Positions 8,899 to 16,859 of a DNA stretch of 64,000 bases are shown here, piece by piece. The stretch lies in assembly GCA_002840565.1 (NCBI GenBank), contig PHBK01000010.1, positions 122,375-186,374 of the forward strand. The letters run 5' to 3'. The notes under the pieces are model-generated. The model did no database searches. It had not been told where the DNA came from and saw only the letters and a program-made list of their open reading frames with translations. The stretch is from Deltaproteobacteria bacterium HGW-Deltaproteobacteria-12 (lineage in GTDB: Bacteria; Desulfobacterota; Syntrophia; Syntrophales; Smithellaceae). The translations under genes were made by a program, and so were the position numbers. Within the stretch, counting starts at the first letter, position 1. The number at the start of each line of letters is the position of its first letter.

Positions 8899-8914
8899 TG
8901 GCACATTATCCGCT
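8899..8914 (+). promoter_or_regulatory. Sigma54 (-24/-12) type promoter
   Basis: TGGCACATTATCCGCT keeps the invariant GG (8900-8901) and GC (8912-8913) with the required ten bases between them, and has the full TGGCAC -24 box. The -12 box is CCGC instead of TTGC, so it is not perfect. It points to the gene starting at 8999 and probably the whole downstream transport/catabolism run. Confidence 0.6.
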
Positions 8915-8998
8915 TTAAATAAATTCGTTGTGTCATGCATATGACCAAACAGGATTATTTCTATATTTTCAGCTAACCAATAATGAGGAAATGGAATT

Positions 8999-9355
8999 AT
9001 GGACAATCTAATTCAACTGATAACTCCAGACAATTTTTCGGAAGAGGTAATATACGAAAAAAAGCCCGTCCTTCTTTTCTGTATGCCGCAAGACGATGAT
9101 TTTTCAAGTCAAATTAAATCAATAACAGATATCGCCCGGCATTATGGAACAGAGCTTAAAGTGGGCTATCTGGAGGAAGACAGCATTGAGATTTTTAAGA
9201 AAAGACTTGGGTTTTCCGGCACACCAACTTACTTGTTTTTTCTGGAAGGAAAAGAAATAAACAGGTTGCTGGGGCTGACGGATCACACAAGGCTGGAAAA
9301 GTTTGTGTTTGAGATTATGGAACAGGCGGCGGGGGAATCTGCAGAAACATCGTAG
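8999..9355 (+). CDS. Thioredoxin-fold protein lacking the CXXC motif
   Basis: 118 residues with the thioredoxin pattern: KPVLLFCMPQ after strand beta-3, the helix, then GFSGTPTYLFFLEGKEINRLLG, including the cis-proline TPT loop and the GKE turn. At the active-site position the sequence is CMPQDDD rather than CGPC, so a disulfide exchange role is unlikely. ATG 8999 is preceded by ATGAGGAAATGG. It is the first gene after the sigma54-type promoter and precedes the ABC solute-binding protein by about 40 bases. It may be a chaperone or docking protein for the pathway; its function is unknown. Confidence 0.65.
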   Translation: MDNLIQLITPDNFSEEVIYEKKPVLLFCMPQDDDFSSQIKSITDIARHYGTELKVGYLEEDSIEIFKKRLGFSGTPTYLFFLEGKEINRLLGLTDHTRLEKFVFEIMEQAAGESAETS

Positions 9356-9397
9356 AATATCCCAAAATCACATAACAAAAAAATGAGGAGGTTTGAC

Positions 9398-10885
9398 ATG
9401 AAGCATTTCAGTACAAGATTTTTAGTTATTGTAAGTCTGTTGACGTTGTTGTTTTTTAACCTGAGCAGCCTGACGGCATTCGCAGCTAAACATGAAAAAA
9501 AGGCCAAAGCTGCAAAGGAAACTCCTATTGACCGTTGGGCAGCCAATCCAAAAGCGTCCTTTGACATCAAAAAAATGGGCGACATGTCCGATTTTGATCC
9601 TTCTAATCCCATCGTTCCGACTGGTGATACATTTAAAATTGCCGTTGTGGCTTCCCATTCCGGCCCGGCCGCTATAGTCGGCCAACTCATGTGGTTTAAT
9701 ATTCAATGGGTCGCGCATGATTACAACAAAAGAGGCGGCATCATGGTTGACGGCAAAAAGAAACTCATCGAAGTAATCAAAGCCGATCACGCCGGCAAAA
9801 TCGACCAGGTCAAAAAGGTTTGCGAACGCATGGTCCTGCAGGAGAAGGTTAATGTTCTGTGGGGCACTGACGGCAGCCATCTGATGAAAGTCATCAACGA
9901 AACGGCCAACAAATATAAGATTATTGCCATCAACGGCGTAACCCTGGCGGATGACCTCCAGGATGCAACAAATTTCTCCCGCTATGCATTTCAGGTCTCT
10001 TTTTCCAACTCCCAGGTCGGACGTGCTTTAGCTTATTATTATGGCCAGATCCGCAAGAAAGAAAAGAAGTTTTACATCCTGTGTCAGGATTTCGGTGCCG
10101 GTCATGATATCGCCGCCGGTTTCAAAAGGGGTTTGAAGGAATACTACCCCGACGCCCAGATCGTTGGCGAAGATTATCACAAGCTATTCATTACCGATTT
10201 CGCCCCCTATTTGGAAAAGGTCAAAGCTTCCGGAGCCGAGGTCATCTTTACCGGCGACTTCCCTCCCGATTCACCCAACATTCTCAAACAGGCCCGTCAG
10301 ATGAATATAATGATACCCATTGCCAACAACTATCTGGATAACCCCGATGTGCTTCATGCCACCGGCGTCGAGGGAACCAAAGGATTGGTGAATGTCACCT
10401 CTTGGAGCGTCGGCAACCCTCATTACAAACTGCCCGACCACATCAAACTGGAAAAGATCTGGACTGATCTGCAGAAGAATAAATGGAAATCACCGCCCTA
10501 CAACCAGATGAAGAGCTTTGAGCATTTCGCCGGCAGTTATGGCACCTGGACGCAGACTCTCTACTGGTTCTTAAGCATTGTGGAGCGTGCAAAGGTGTCT
10601 GATCCGGAAAAGATAATTGCTCTGTGGGAAAATGACACTTACAAAGCAATCAACGGCAAGGTCTATAAAATGAGAGCGTGTGACCACAAGGTCATTCAGG
10701 ATCTGGCTGTTTCCGAATTTGTACCGCCGGAAGAGCAGAAAATTTCCTACAACCTGCCGCCGTACTATTGGTTTAAGGGCATTTCTTTCTACGGCCCGAC
10801 ATACCCGATTCCGGCCGGCAAAGTTCTGCCCTGGATGGACCAGAAACTGGACCGTTGTACCGGCAAAAACGAGTGGGGAGAATAG
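9398..10885 (+). CDS. ABC transporter periplasmic solute-binding protein (Leu/Ile/Val-type)
   Basis: 495 residues from ATG 9398, which follows GAGGAGG; the upstream extension is not needed. A classical signal peptide (KHFSTRF then a hydrophobic core to AFAA) sends it to the periplasm. The mature part has the type I periplasmic-binding fold of the branched-chain amino acid family (FKIAVVASHSGPAAIVG, KVNVLWGTDGSHLMKVI, GAEVIFTGDFPPDSPN). It is about 100 residues longer than LivJ. Such long relatives in anaerobes often bind aromatic or dicarboxylic acids rather than amino acids. The matching permease and ATPase genes are 7.5 kb downstream at 18447-21793, so the catabolic genes sit inside the transporter operon. 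Confidence 0.85.
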   Translation: MKHFSTRFLVIVSLLTLLFFNLSSLTAFAAKHEKKAKAAKETPIDRWAANPKASFDIKKMGDMSDFDPSNPIVPTGDTFKIAVVASHSGPAAIVGQLMWFNIQWVAHDYNKRGGIMVDGKKKLIEVIKADHAGKIDQVKKVCERMVLQEKVNVLWGTDGSHLMKVINETANKYKIIAINGVTLADDLQDATNFSRYAFQVSFSNSQVGRALAYYYGQIRKKEKKFYILCQDFGAGHDIAAGFKRGLKEYYPDAQIVGEDYHKLFITDFAPYLEKVKASGAEVIFTGDFPPDSPNILKQARQMNIMIPIANNYLDNPDVLHATGVEGTKGLVNVTSWSVGNPHYKLPDHIKLEKIWTDLQKNKWKSPPYNQMKSFEHFAGSYGTWTQTLYWFLSIVERAKVSDPEKIIALWENDTYKAINGKVYKMRACDHKVIQDLAVSEFVPPEEQKISYNLPPYYWFKGISFYGPTYPIPAGKVLPWMDQKLDRCTGKNEWGE

Positions 10886-10979
10886 ACGGCATTTCATTTA
10901 TCCCAGTGTCGTGCGTCACAAAGCTCTTTCTTTCCTTTCCCGTTGCGAAAGGGAGAAGGATTCAACATGTCCCGATTCC

Positions 10980-11007
10980 GAGTCCCCGCAGTCCGCTGCG
11001 GGGACTC
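10980..11007. terminator. Strong 12-bp GC-rich hairpin
   Basis: GAGTCCCCGCAG and its exact complement CTGCGGGGACTC enclose a four-base TCCG loop in the 227-base spacer between the binding-protein gene and the acyl-CoA ligase. It is not followed by a U tract, so it may attenuate transcription or protect the upstream mRNA rather than terminate fully. Confidence 0.45.
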
Positions 11008-11112
11008 TCTCCGGCGGAAGCACTCTCTCTAATTGAAGCATGCTTTGCGCAATACAACCCCGGGGAGATTAAATAAGATTCCCCCAGTAAAATATATTCA
11101 AGGAATTATTAT

Positions 11113-12774
11113 ATGAATACAAGACCATGGATAAAAAATTATGATTACAATGTTCCGCAAACCATCCAATATCCCCGATTTCCGGTACAGAATTTAGTCC
11201 ATATAGCTGCAGCCACCCTGCCTCATAAGGCGGCCACTTATTTCATGGGATCGGAAATGACATTCCGGCAGATCCGATCACAGATGCTGCGCATGGCCAA
11301 TGCGCTTGTCAAGATGGGCATCCAAAAAGGCGACCGCGTCGGTCTGGCCATGCCCAATTGCCCCCAGTACGTTATTGCTTATTATGCCGCGCTTTCCACC
11401 GGTGCCGTTGTCGTGAATATAAATCCTCTGTACACCTATGATGAACTTAAGTTCATGATGCAAAATACCGGTTTGAATACATTGGTTACATTTGACCTTG
11501 CTTTGCCCGTCATGCGCCCCCTGGCAAAAGAGCTCGGTTTGCAAAACGTTATCGTTACAAAATTGACCGATTACATTCACGATATCCCCGTCAGTTCCGC
11601 GAAAAGCCTGGATTTGGAAGAGGGCTGGTGGCATTTCTCGGAAATCATTGCCGGCTGTACTGAAGAAAGCATACCTAAAGTTGACTTTCGCCCTGCAGAT
11701 CCGGCTTTGATTCAGTTTACGGGAGGGACGACCGGCTTTCCCAAAGGCGCACTGCTGTCGCACTCGAATATTATCTCTGCCGTTTTTCAGAACTCCCTTT
11801 ATGGCAATCCCATTTTGGAATATATTCCCCATGCCGAACGCCGGGTCCTCAGCGTTATCCCCTATTTTCATGTTTACGGCAATACATGTTGCCTGAACTG
11901 GGCGATGCTGAATGCGGCCACTCAGATCCTGGTGCCGAAATTTGATCTGGATGAATGTATGAGCATCTTTGAAAAGTTCGACAAGATAGCTAATTTCCCA
12001 ACGGTGCCGACCATGATTACGGCCATCGTCAATCATCCCAGGGCCCGGCAAATGGATCTGGGTGCGCGCATCGGCGTGCTGGGAAGCGGGGGGTCAGCAA
12101 TGCCCGTGGAACTGATTCAAAAGGTTAAGGATATGGGGATTTTCTGTGGTGAAGGATGGGGGATGAGCGAAACCGCATCCATTGGTATAGGCAGTCCGCT
12201 TCTTCATCATAAGGCCGGTTCCATCGGTTGTCCCCATCCGGACAACGACGTACGCCTTGTTGATGTGGAAACCGGTCTCGAAGATGTTAAGCCGGGTGAA
12301 CCGGGAGAGATCCTGATCAAAGGGCCGTCCGTCATGCAGGGTTACTGGAATAATCCGGAGGAAACCGCAAATCAGCTCAAAAACGGCTGGCTCAGCACGG
12401 GTGATATCGCCCGGATGGATGAAGACGGATATTTCTATATTGTCGATCGTAAGAAAGACATGATTATCGCCGGCGGATTCAATATTTATCCCCGCGAAGT
12501 GGATGAGGTGCTGTTCTCGCATCCCAAAATTGCCGAAGCCATAGCAGCCGGTATTCCTGATGACTATCGTGGTGAAACCTGCAAGGCCTTTGTTGTGCTC
12601 AAGCCGGGTCAGACGGCAACAGAAAAAGAAATTATTGCTTTCTGCAAAGAAAAGCTCGCACCTTACAAGGTGCCCAAGTTGGTCGAATTCCGGAATGAGC
12701 TTCCGAAGTCGGCCATTGGCAAGGTGCTCCGCAAGATTCTGCGTGAGGAGGAAGTTGCCAAAAGTAAGAAGTAA
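11113..12774 (+). CDS. Acyl-CoA ligase (AMP-forming, FadD-like)
   Basis: 553 residues of the ANL superfamily. The phosphate loop reads FTGGTTGFPKGA (starting near residue 203). The A5-type motif is GWGMSETAS, the A7 motif STGDIARMDEDGYFYIVDRKKDMI and the A10 lysine lies in PKSAIGKVLRK. It would activate the imported acid to its CoA thioester with ATP. The arrangement resembles medium/long-chain fatty acid or aryl-acid ligases; specificity cannot be read. ATG 11113 follows AAGGAATT. It sits between the binding-protein gene and the beta-oxidation genes and supplies the entry step of the pathway. Confidence 0.9.
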   Translation: MNTRPWIKNYDYNVPQTIQYPRFPVQNLVHIAAATLPHKAATYFMGSEMTFRQIRSQMLRMANALVKMGIQKGDRVGLAMPNCPQYVIAYYAALSTGAVVVNINPLYTYDELKFMMQNTGLNTLVTFDLALPVMRPLAKELGLQNVIVTKLTDYIHDIPVSSAKSLDLEEGWWHFSEIIAGCTEESIPKVDFRPADPALIQFTGGTTGFPKGALLSHSNIISAVFQNSLYGNPILEYIPHAERRVLSVIPYFHVYGNTCCLNWAMLNAATQILVPKFDLDECMSIFEKFDKIANFPTVPTMITAIVNHPRARQMDLGARIGVLGSGGSAMPVELIQKVKDMGIFCGEGWGMSETASIGIGSPLLHHKAGSIGCPHPDNDVRLVDVETGLEDVKPGEPGEILIKGPSVMQGYWNNPEETANQLKNGWLSTGDIARMDEDGYFYIVDRKKDMIIAGGFNIYPREVDEVLFSHPKIAEAIAAGIPDDYRGETCKAFVVLKPGQTATEKEIIAFCKEKLAPYKVPKLVEFRNELPKSAIGKVLRKILREEEVAKSKK

Positions 12775-12806
12775 CAAATATTTTATTAATGGAGGAGTTA
12801 ATATTT

Positions 12807-13919
12807 ATGATGAAGTCAAGATTGTGCGATCTGGTGGGCATCAAATATCCGATCATCCAGGCGGGGATGGGGCCGTTTTCCAACAACAACCTTTGTGTGG
12901 CCGCAGCCAACGCCGGAGTTTTGGGCTTGCTTTCCACCAGCGGTCTTTTCAACAAGACCGATCAACCCTGGATATATGAAGATTTCATTAAGACGGCCGA
13001 AGCAAGTATGGATGATGATATGGCCACGGTGCTGGAAAAAGTCATCAAGAGGACATATCTTCTGGTCAAGGATAAGGGCGGTATTTTCGGGATTAATGTT
13101 ATGGTCTCGGTAGAAGCCGGCGACAATGCCCGGGTTATGATCGATACGGCCATCCGGCTGCGGGAAGAAAATCCCGACATGAAAAACAATTTCAAGGTCA
13201 TTTTTACTTCCGCCGGTGACCCCGTGGGCTGGAAAGACAAGATAAAAAATGCCGGCTTTACCTGGATGCATGTTGTTCCTTCTGTCAAAGGCGCCCTGCG
13301 CTGCAAAAAGGCCGGCGTTGATGTGATCGTAGCCTCAGGTCACGAAGGCGGATTTCACACTTCCTGGGAGCCGGTGCATTCCATGATCCTGCTGCCCGCC
13401 GTGGTGGAAGCCGTATCGGATGAGAAAACTCTCGTCTGCGGCGCCGGCGGGTTTTGCGACGGCAAGACGCTGGCAGCGGCATTAGTTATGGGCGCCGACG
13501 GCGCCCAGATGGGAACGCGTTTTCTGGCAACACAGGAAAGCGATTTTCATCAGGTTTGGAAAGAAGGTGTCGTCGCCGCCGGAGACAGAGGAACACTGGT
13601 TGCCCGCGGATTCGTGGGTCCGGCCCGCTGGCTCAAAACTCCGCGCAGCGAGGAACACGCCGTCAACACTCTAAAGAAGTCCCCGGGCGTTTATCTGGGT
13701 GTTCCCGATGACTATACGACAATGGATTTGAGTCTGATCGATTTTGAAGTCGAGTCCATGCAAGCCATCTTTGCCGGAAATAAAGAGAAAGCTCTGATGG
13801 CTGCCGGCGAAGCCGCGCAGCGGATCAGCGACATGCCCAAGGTCAATGATCTGGTGCAGTCCATGGTGAAGGAAGCCGAGAGTATCCTGCGCGATATTCC
13901 GAAGAAATATCTTGATTAA
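12807..13919 (+). CDS. Nitronate monooxygenase / 2-nitropropane dioxygenase family flavoprotein
   Basis: 370 residues with the FMN barrel of this family (GIKYPIIQAGMGP at the N-terminus, VDVIVASGHEGGFH, and VCGAGGFCDGKTLAAALVMGADGAQMGTRF, which contain the phosphate-binding GG and GA loops). Start ATG 12807 (MMKSRLC) is placed behind GGAGGAG; an earlier in-frame ATG would consume that site. In anaerobic beta-oxidation clusters such proteins more likely act as NAD(P)H-dependent enoyl or quinone reductases than as oxygenases. It is 32 bases after the ligase and belongs to the same transcription unit. Confidence 0.85.
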   Translation: MMKSRLCDLVGIKYPIIQAGMGPFSNNNLCVAAANAGVLGLLSTSGLFNKTDQPWIYEDFIKTAEASMDDDMATVLEKVIKRTYLLVKDKGGIFGINVMVSVEAGDNARVMIDTAIRLREENPDMKNNFKVIFTSAGDPVGWKDKIKNAGFTWMHVVPSVKGALRCKKAGVDVIVASGHEGGFHTSWEPVHSMILLPAVVEAVSDEKTLVCGAGGFCDGKTLAAALVMGADGAQMGTRFLATQESDFHQVWKEGVVAAGDRGTLVARGFVGPARWLKTPRSEEHAVNTLKKSPGVYLGVPDDYTTMDLSLIDFEVESMQAIFAGNKEKALMAAGEAAQRISDMPKVNDLVQSMVKEAESILRDIPKKYLD

Positions 13920-14074
13920 GGGCTGTTTGGGCAAAGGAAAAGCGGGGTCGTCGGACTTACCTGTTCAACACAGTCCGTCCTGTCCTGCTTTCAGAACGAT
14001 GATTCAGTGCTCTTACAGAATGTACAATGAACCGATCAATCAAGCAGGTTAATTAAAGAAAGGAGATTTCAATT

Positions 14075-14944
14075 ATGAAGATCAATGATGTAAAAAATGT
14101 ATGTGTCGTCGGCGCCGGTAACATGGGGCATCAGATTGCGCTGCAGTGCGCAATGTTCGGTTATAAAACGGTCACCACGGACGTCATTCCGGCGGTCCTG
14201 GAAAAAGCCGAAAAGTTTGTCGACGGTTATCTGGCCGGTCGCGTGCAGAAGGGCAAGATGACGGAGGAGGCGGCGAAGAAAGCCCGCAGCGTGATTTCTT
14301 TTACCGGCGATCTGCAACAGGCCGCCAAAGATGCCGATCTGGTCATCGAAGCCGTCCTGGAAAGAATTGACCTGAAGAGAAAGGTCTTCGCCGATCTGGA
14401 CAAGTTTGCGCCGGCCGGCGCCATCCTGGCGACCAACAGCTCCTTCATCGTCAGCTCCAGAATTGCCGATGCCACCAAACGCCCTTCCCAGGTCTGCAAC
14501 CTGCATTTTTTCAATCCGGCTCTGGTGATGAAACTGGTGGAGGTGGTACAGGGACCCCATGTTTCGGACGAAACTGCACAGTGCCTGATGGACTTCTGTC
14601 TGAAGATCGACAAAGTGCCCATTCATATTAAAAAGGAAGTCGATGGATTTGTGCTGAACCGCATTTTTGCCGTTATCCAGAGAGAAGCTCTCTGGATGCT
14701 GGAAATGGGCGTGGCCTCATTTGAGGATATCGACAAGGCCTGCGTTTACGGAGCCGGGCATCCCATGGGGCCCTTCCGCCTCAATGACCTGACGGGCATT
14801 GACCTTACTTATGATGTCTGCATGGGCCATTTTCTGGAGTCGGGCAACCTGGCTGATCTGCCGAGCCCCAGCGTCGTGAGGAAGGTAACGGAAGGCAAGT
14901 TCGGCCAGAAAACCGGCGAAGGCTGGTACAGCTATAAGAAGTAG
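14075..14944 (+). CDS. 3-hydroxyacyl-CoA dehydrogenase (HbdA/PaaH type)
   Basis: 289 residues, the single-domain-pair length of 3-hydroxybutyryl-CoA dehydrogenases. VCVVGAGNMGHQIA is the NAD-binding glycine loop, ATNSSFIVSSRIA contains the catalytic Ser region, and HFFNPALVMKLVEVV holds the catalytic His with its partner Glu further on; NRIFAVIQREAL begins the C-terminal helical domain. It oxidises an L-3-hydroxyacyl-CoA to the 3-oxoacyl-CoA. A second paralogue lies at 23738, so the pathway may have two hydroxy-oxidation steps. SD GAAAGGAG precedes ATG 14075. Confidence 0.9.
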   Translation: MKINDVKNVCVVGAGNMGHQIALQCAMFGYKTVTTDVIPAVLEKAEKFVDGYLAGRVQKGKMTEEAAKKARSVISFTGDLQQAAKDADLVIEAVLERIDLKRKVFADLDKFAPAGAILATNSSFIVSSRIADATKRPSQVCNLHFFNPALVMKLVEVVQGPHVSDETAQCLMDFCLKIDKVPIHIKKEVDGFVLNRIFAVIQREALWMLEMGVASFEDIDKACVYGAGHPMGPFRLNDLTGIDLTYDVCMGHFLESGNLADLPSPSVVRKVTEGKFGQKTGEGWYSYKK

Positions 14945-15039
14945 GCCGAAAGCATTAAAGACATCTGAGCGCAGAACTTATCAGCAGGTAAACAGGCAAG
15001 AGCTGTTTACTTGAACAGTATTTTTAAAAAGGTGATCAC

Positions 15040-15819
15040 ATGATAATTAACGATAAAGTTGTCGTAGTTACAGGCGGCGGCAGCGGGATAGGCGAGGCTT
15101 TGTGCCGGCGTTTTGCCCTCGAAGGCGCCAGAGCTGTCATTGTGGCGGATGTAAATGAGTTCACCGCCAAAGCGGTTGCCGACGAAATAAAAGGGGTGTC
15201 GATTAAATGTGATGTCAGCCGGGAAGAAGATGTTCAGAATTTAGTCCTCTTTACGGAAGAAAAATACGGCACTATCGATCTGTTCTGCTCCAATGCCGGG
15301 ATTGCCATTGCGGGCGGCGTGGAATGCCCCAATGAAAAATGGCAACGCATCTGGGAAATCAATGTGCTGTCTCATGTTTTTGTCGGCCGGGCAATCATTC
15401 CCGGGATGATCAAACGCGGCGGTGGTGCCCTGATGATCACTTCTTCCGCGGCCGGGCTCTTAAGCCAGATCGGTTCCCTGCCCTATTCCACGACCAAGCA
15501 TGCGGCGGTCGGACTGGCGGAAAGTATTGCCATTACTTACGGCGATCAGGGCATCAAAGTATTTGCCCTGTGTCCGCAGGCTGTACGTACGGCAATGGCC
15601 GGGCCGGACGGCGGTGTAGCCGCTGTTGACGGGCTGATGGAACCCCAACAGCTTGCCGAGGCTGTCATTGATGGTTTGCAGAAGGAAGAATTTTTAATTT
15701 TACCGCACCAGGAAGTGAAAAAATACATGCAGCGAAAGACGGAAAACTACGATCGCTGGCTACAGGGTATGAGAAAGCTTCAAGCACGTTTTTATGCCGG
15801 CAATCTTCATCAGCCCTGA
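15040..15819 (+). CDS. Short-chain dehydrogenase/reductase
   Basis: 259 residues. TGGGSGIGEAL is the cofactor loop, CSNAGIAIAGG the NAG motif, and ITSSAAGLLSQIGSLPYSTTKHA gives the catalytic Ser, Tyr and Lys. An Asp at the end of beta-2 (VADVNE) suggests NAD rather than NADP. It lies between a 3-hydroxyacyl-CoA dehydrogenase and a crotonase, so it probably acts on a hydroxyl of a CoA-thioester intermediate. AAAAAGGTGATC precedes the ATG. Confidence 0.85.
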   Translation: MIINDKVVVVTGGGSGIGEALCRRFALEGARAVIVADVNEFTAKAVADEIKGVSIKCDVSREEDVQNLVLFTEEKYGTIDLFCSNAGIAIAGGVECPNEKWQRIWEINVLSHVFVGRAIIPGMIKRGGGALMITSSAAGLLSQIGSLPYSTTKHAAVGLAESIAITYGDQGIKVFALCPQAVRTAMAGPDGGVAAVDGLMEPQQLAEAVIDGLQKEEFLILPHQEVKKYMQRKTENYDRWLQGMRKLQARFYAGNLHQP

Positions 15820-15888
15820 AGCCCGCCTTGATGCTGCATAGGTCTCGGGGCACTTTAGTGCTCTTTTCAGCGGGGAGGAGTTTATAAA

Positions 15889-16671
15889 ATGAGTTATTCC
15901 AAGATTACAGTAGAAACGCGTGACCACGTGCTTTACATGGGGCTCAACCGCCCGGAAAAGCTTAACGCCTTTGATATTGAAATGCATCACCAGCTGGCCC
16001 TGGCCTATGGTGAACTGGATCGTAATCCGGATCTGCGCTGCGGCCTGCTCTATGCCCATGGCAAACATTTCACCTCCGGTCTGGAGTTGGATAAGTGGGC
16101 GGCGGCATCCCCCGAAGAACAGGCCATACCGGACAAAGCCATTAATCCCCTGGGTAAAGACGAGGCGAAGAGGTGCCGGAAACCGGTGGTTATGGCAGTT
16201 CAGGGTATCTGTTTCACAATCGGTTTTGAACTGATGCTGGCGCAGGATATTCGCGTCGTTGCCAGCAATGCCCGCATCGCCCTGCTGGAGGTAAAGAGAG
16301 GTGTCTTCCCGACCGGCGGAGGCACTGTACGTCTTTTTCAGGAAATCGGCTGGGGAAATGCCATGCGCTATCTCCTGACAGGCGATGAGATAAGCGGTAC
16401 CGATGCTTACCGTTTGGGGCTGGCACAGGAACTGGCCGAACCGGGCAAGGAATTCGAAATAGCGGCAAAGATAGCCACGGACATCGCCAAACGGGCTCCT
16501 TTGGCTGTCATGGCGTGCATCAACTCTTCACGCTTTACCCAGATGCACGGAAACAAAGCTGCATTTGCCCGGATTGAAGAGGAGATAATACCCATCCTGG
16601 CCAGTGAGGATGCCAGGGAAGGCGTGAGGTCTTTTCTGGAAAGACGCGAAGCTAATTTCCAGGGCAGATAA
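15889..16671 (+). CDS. Enoyl-CoA hydratase/isomerase family protein
   Basis: 260 residues of the crotonase fold (NRPEKLNAFD, HGKHFTSGLELD for the CoA pocket, and FPTGGGTVRLFQEIG). The oxyanion-hole region and one acidic residue (ALLEVKRG) are kept, but the position equal to the second catalytic Glu of classical hydratase is Arg (GNAMRYLLTG). Hydration by the textbook two-Glu mechanism is thus doubtful; isomerase, hydrolase or a different lyase activity is possible. GGGGAGGAG precedes ATG 15889. Confidence 0.8.
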   Translation: MSYSKITVETRDHVLYMGLNRPEKLNAFDIEMHHQLALAYGELDRNPDLRCGLLYAHGKHFTSGLELDKWAAASPEEQAIPDKAINPLGKDEAKRCRKPVVMAVQGICFTIGFELMLAQDIRVVASNARIALLEVKRGVFPTGGGTVRLFQEIGWGNAMRYLLTGDEISGTDAYRLGLAQELAEPGKEFEIAAKIATDIAKRAPLAVMACINSSRFTQMHGNKAAFARIEEEIIPILASEDAREGVRSFLERREANFQGR

Positions 16672-16859
16672 GTCGGCATACCCGTTATGACTTTCCCCGA
16701 CCTTGTGCGATAAACAATGTGCGGCCGGAGCGACGGGTACAGAGTCCGTTTAATTGCCAACCGCTGCCGGCAGGATTTTTGGAAAGACAATTGCCGACGA
16801 GCAGATCAACAACAGCGTGCAATGGAATTTTTTTATATATTATCAAAGGAGGAAGCAAC

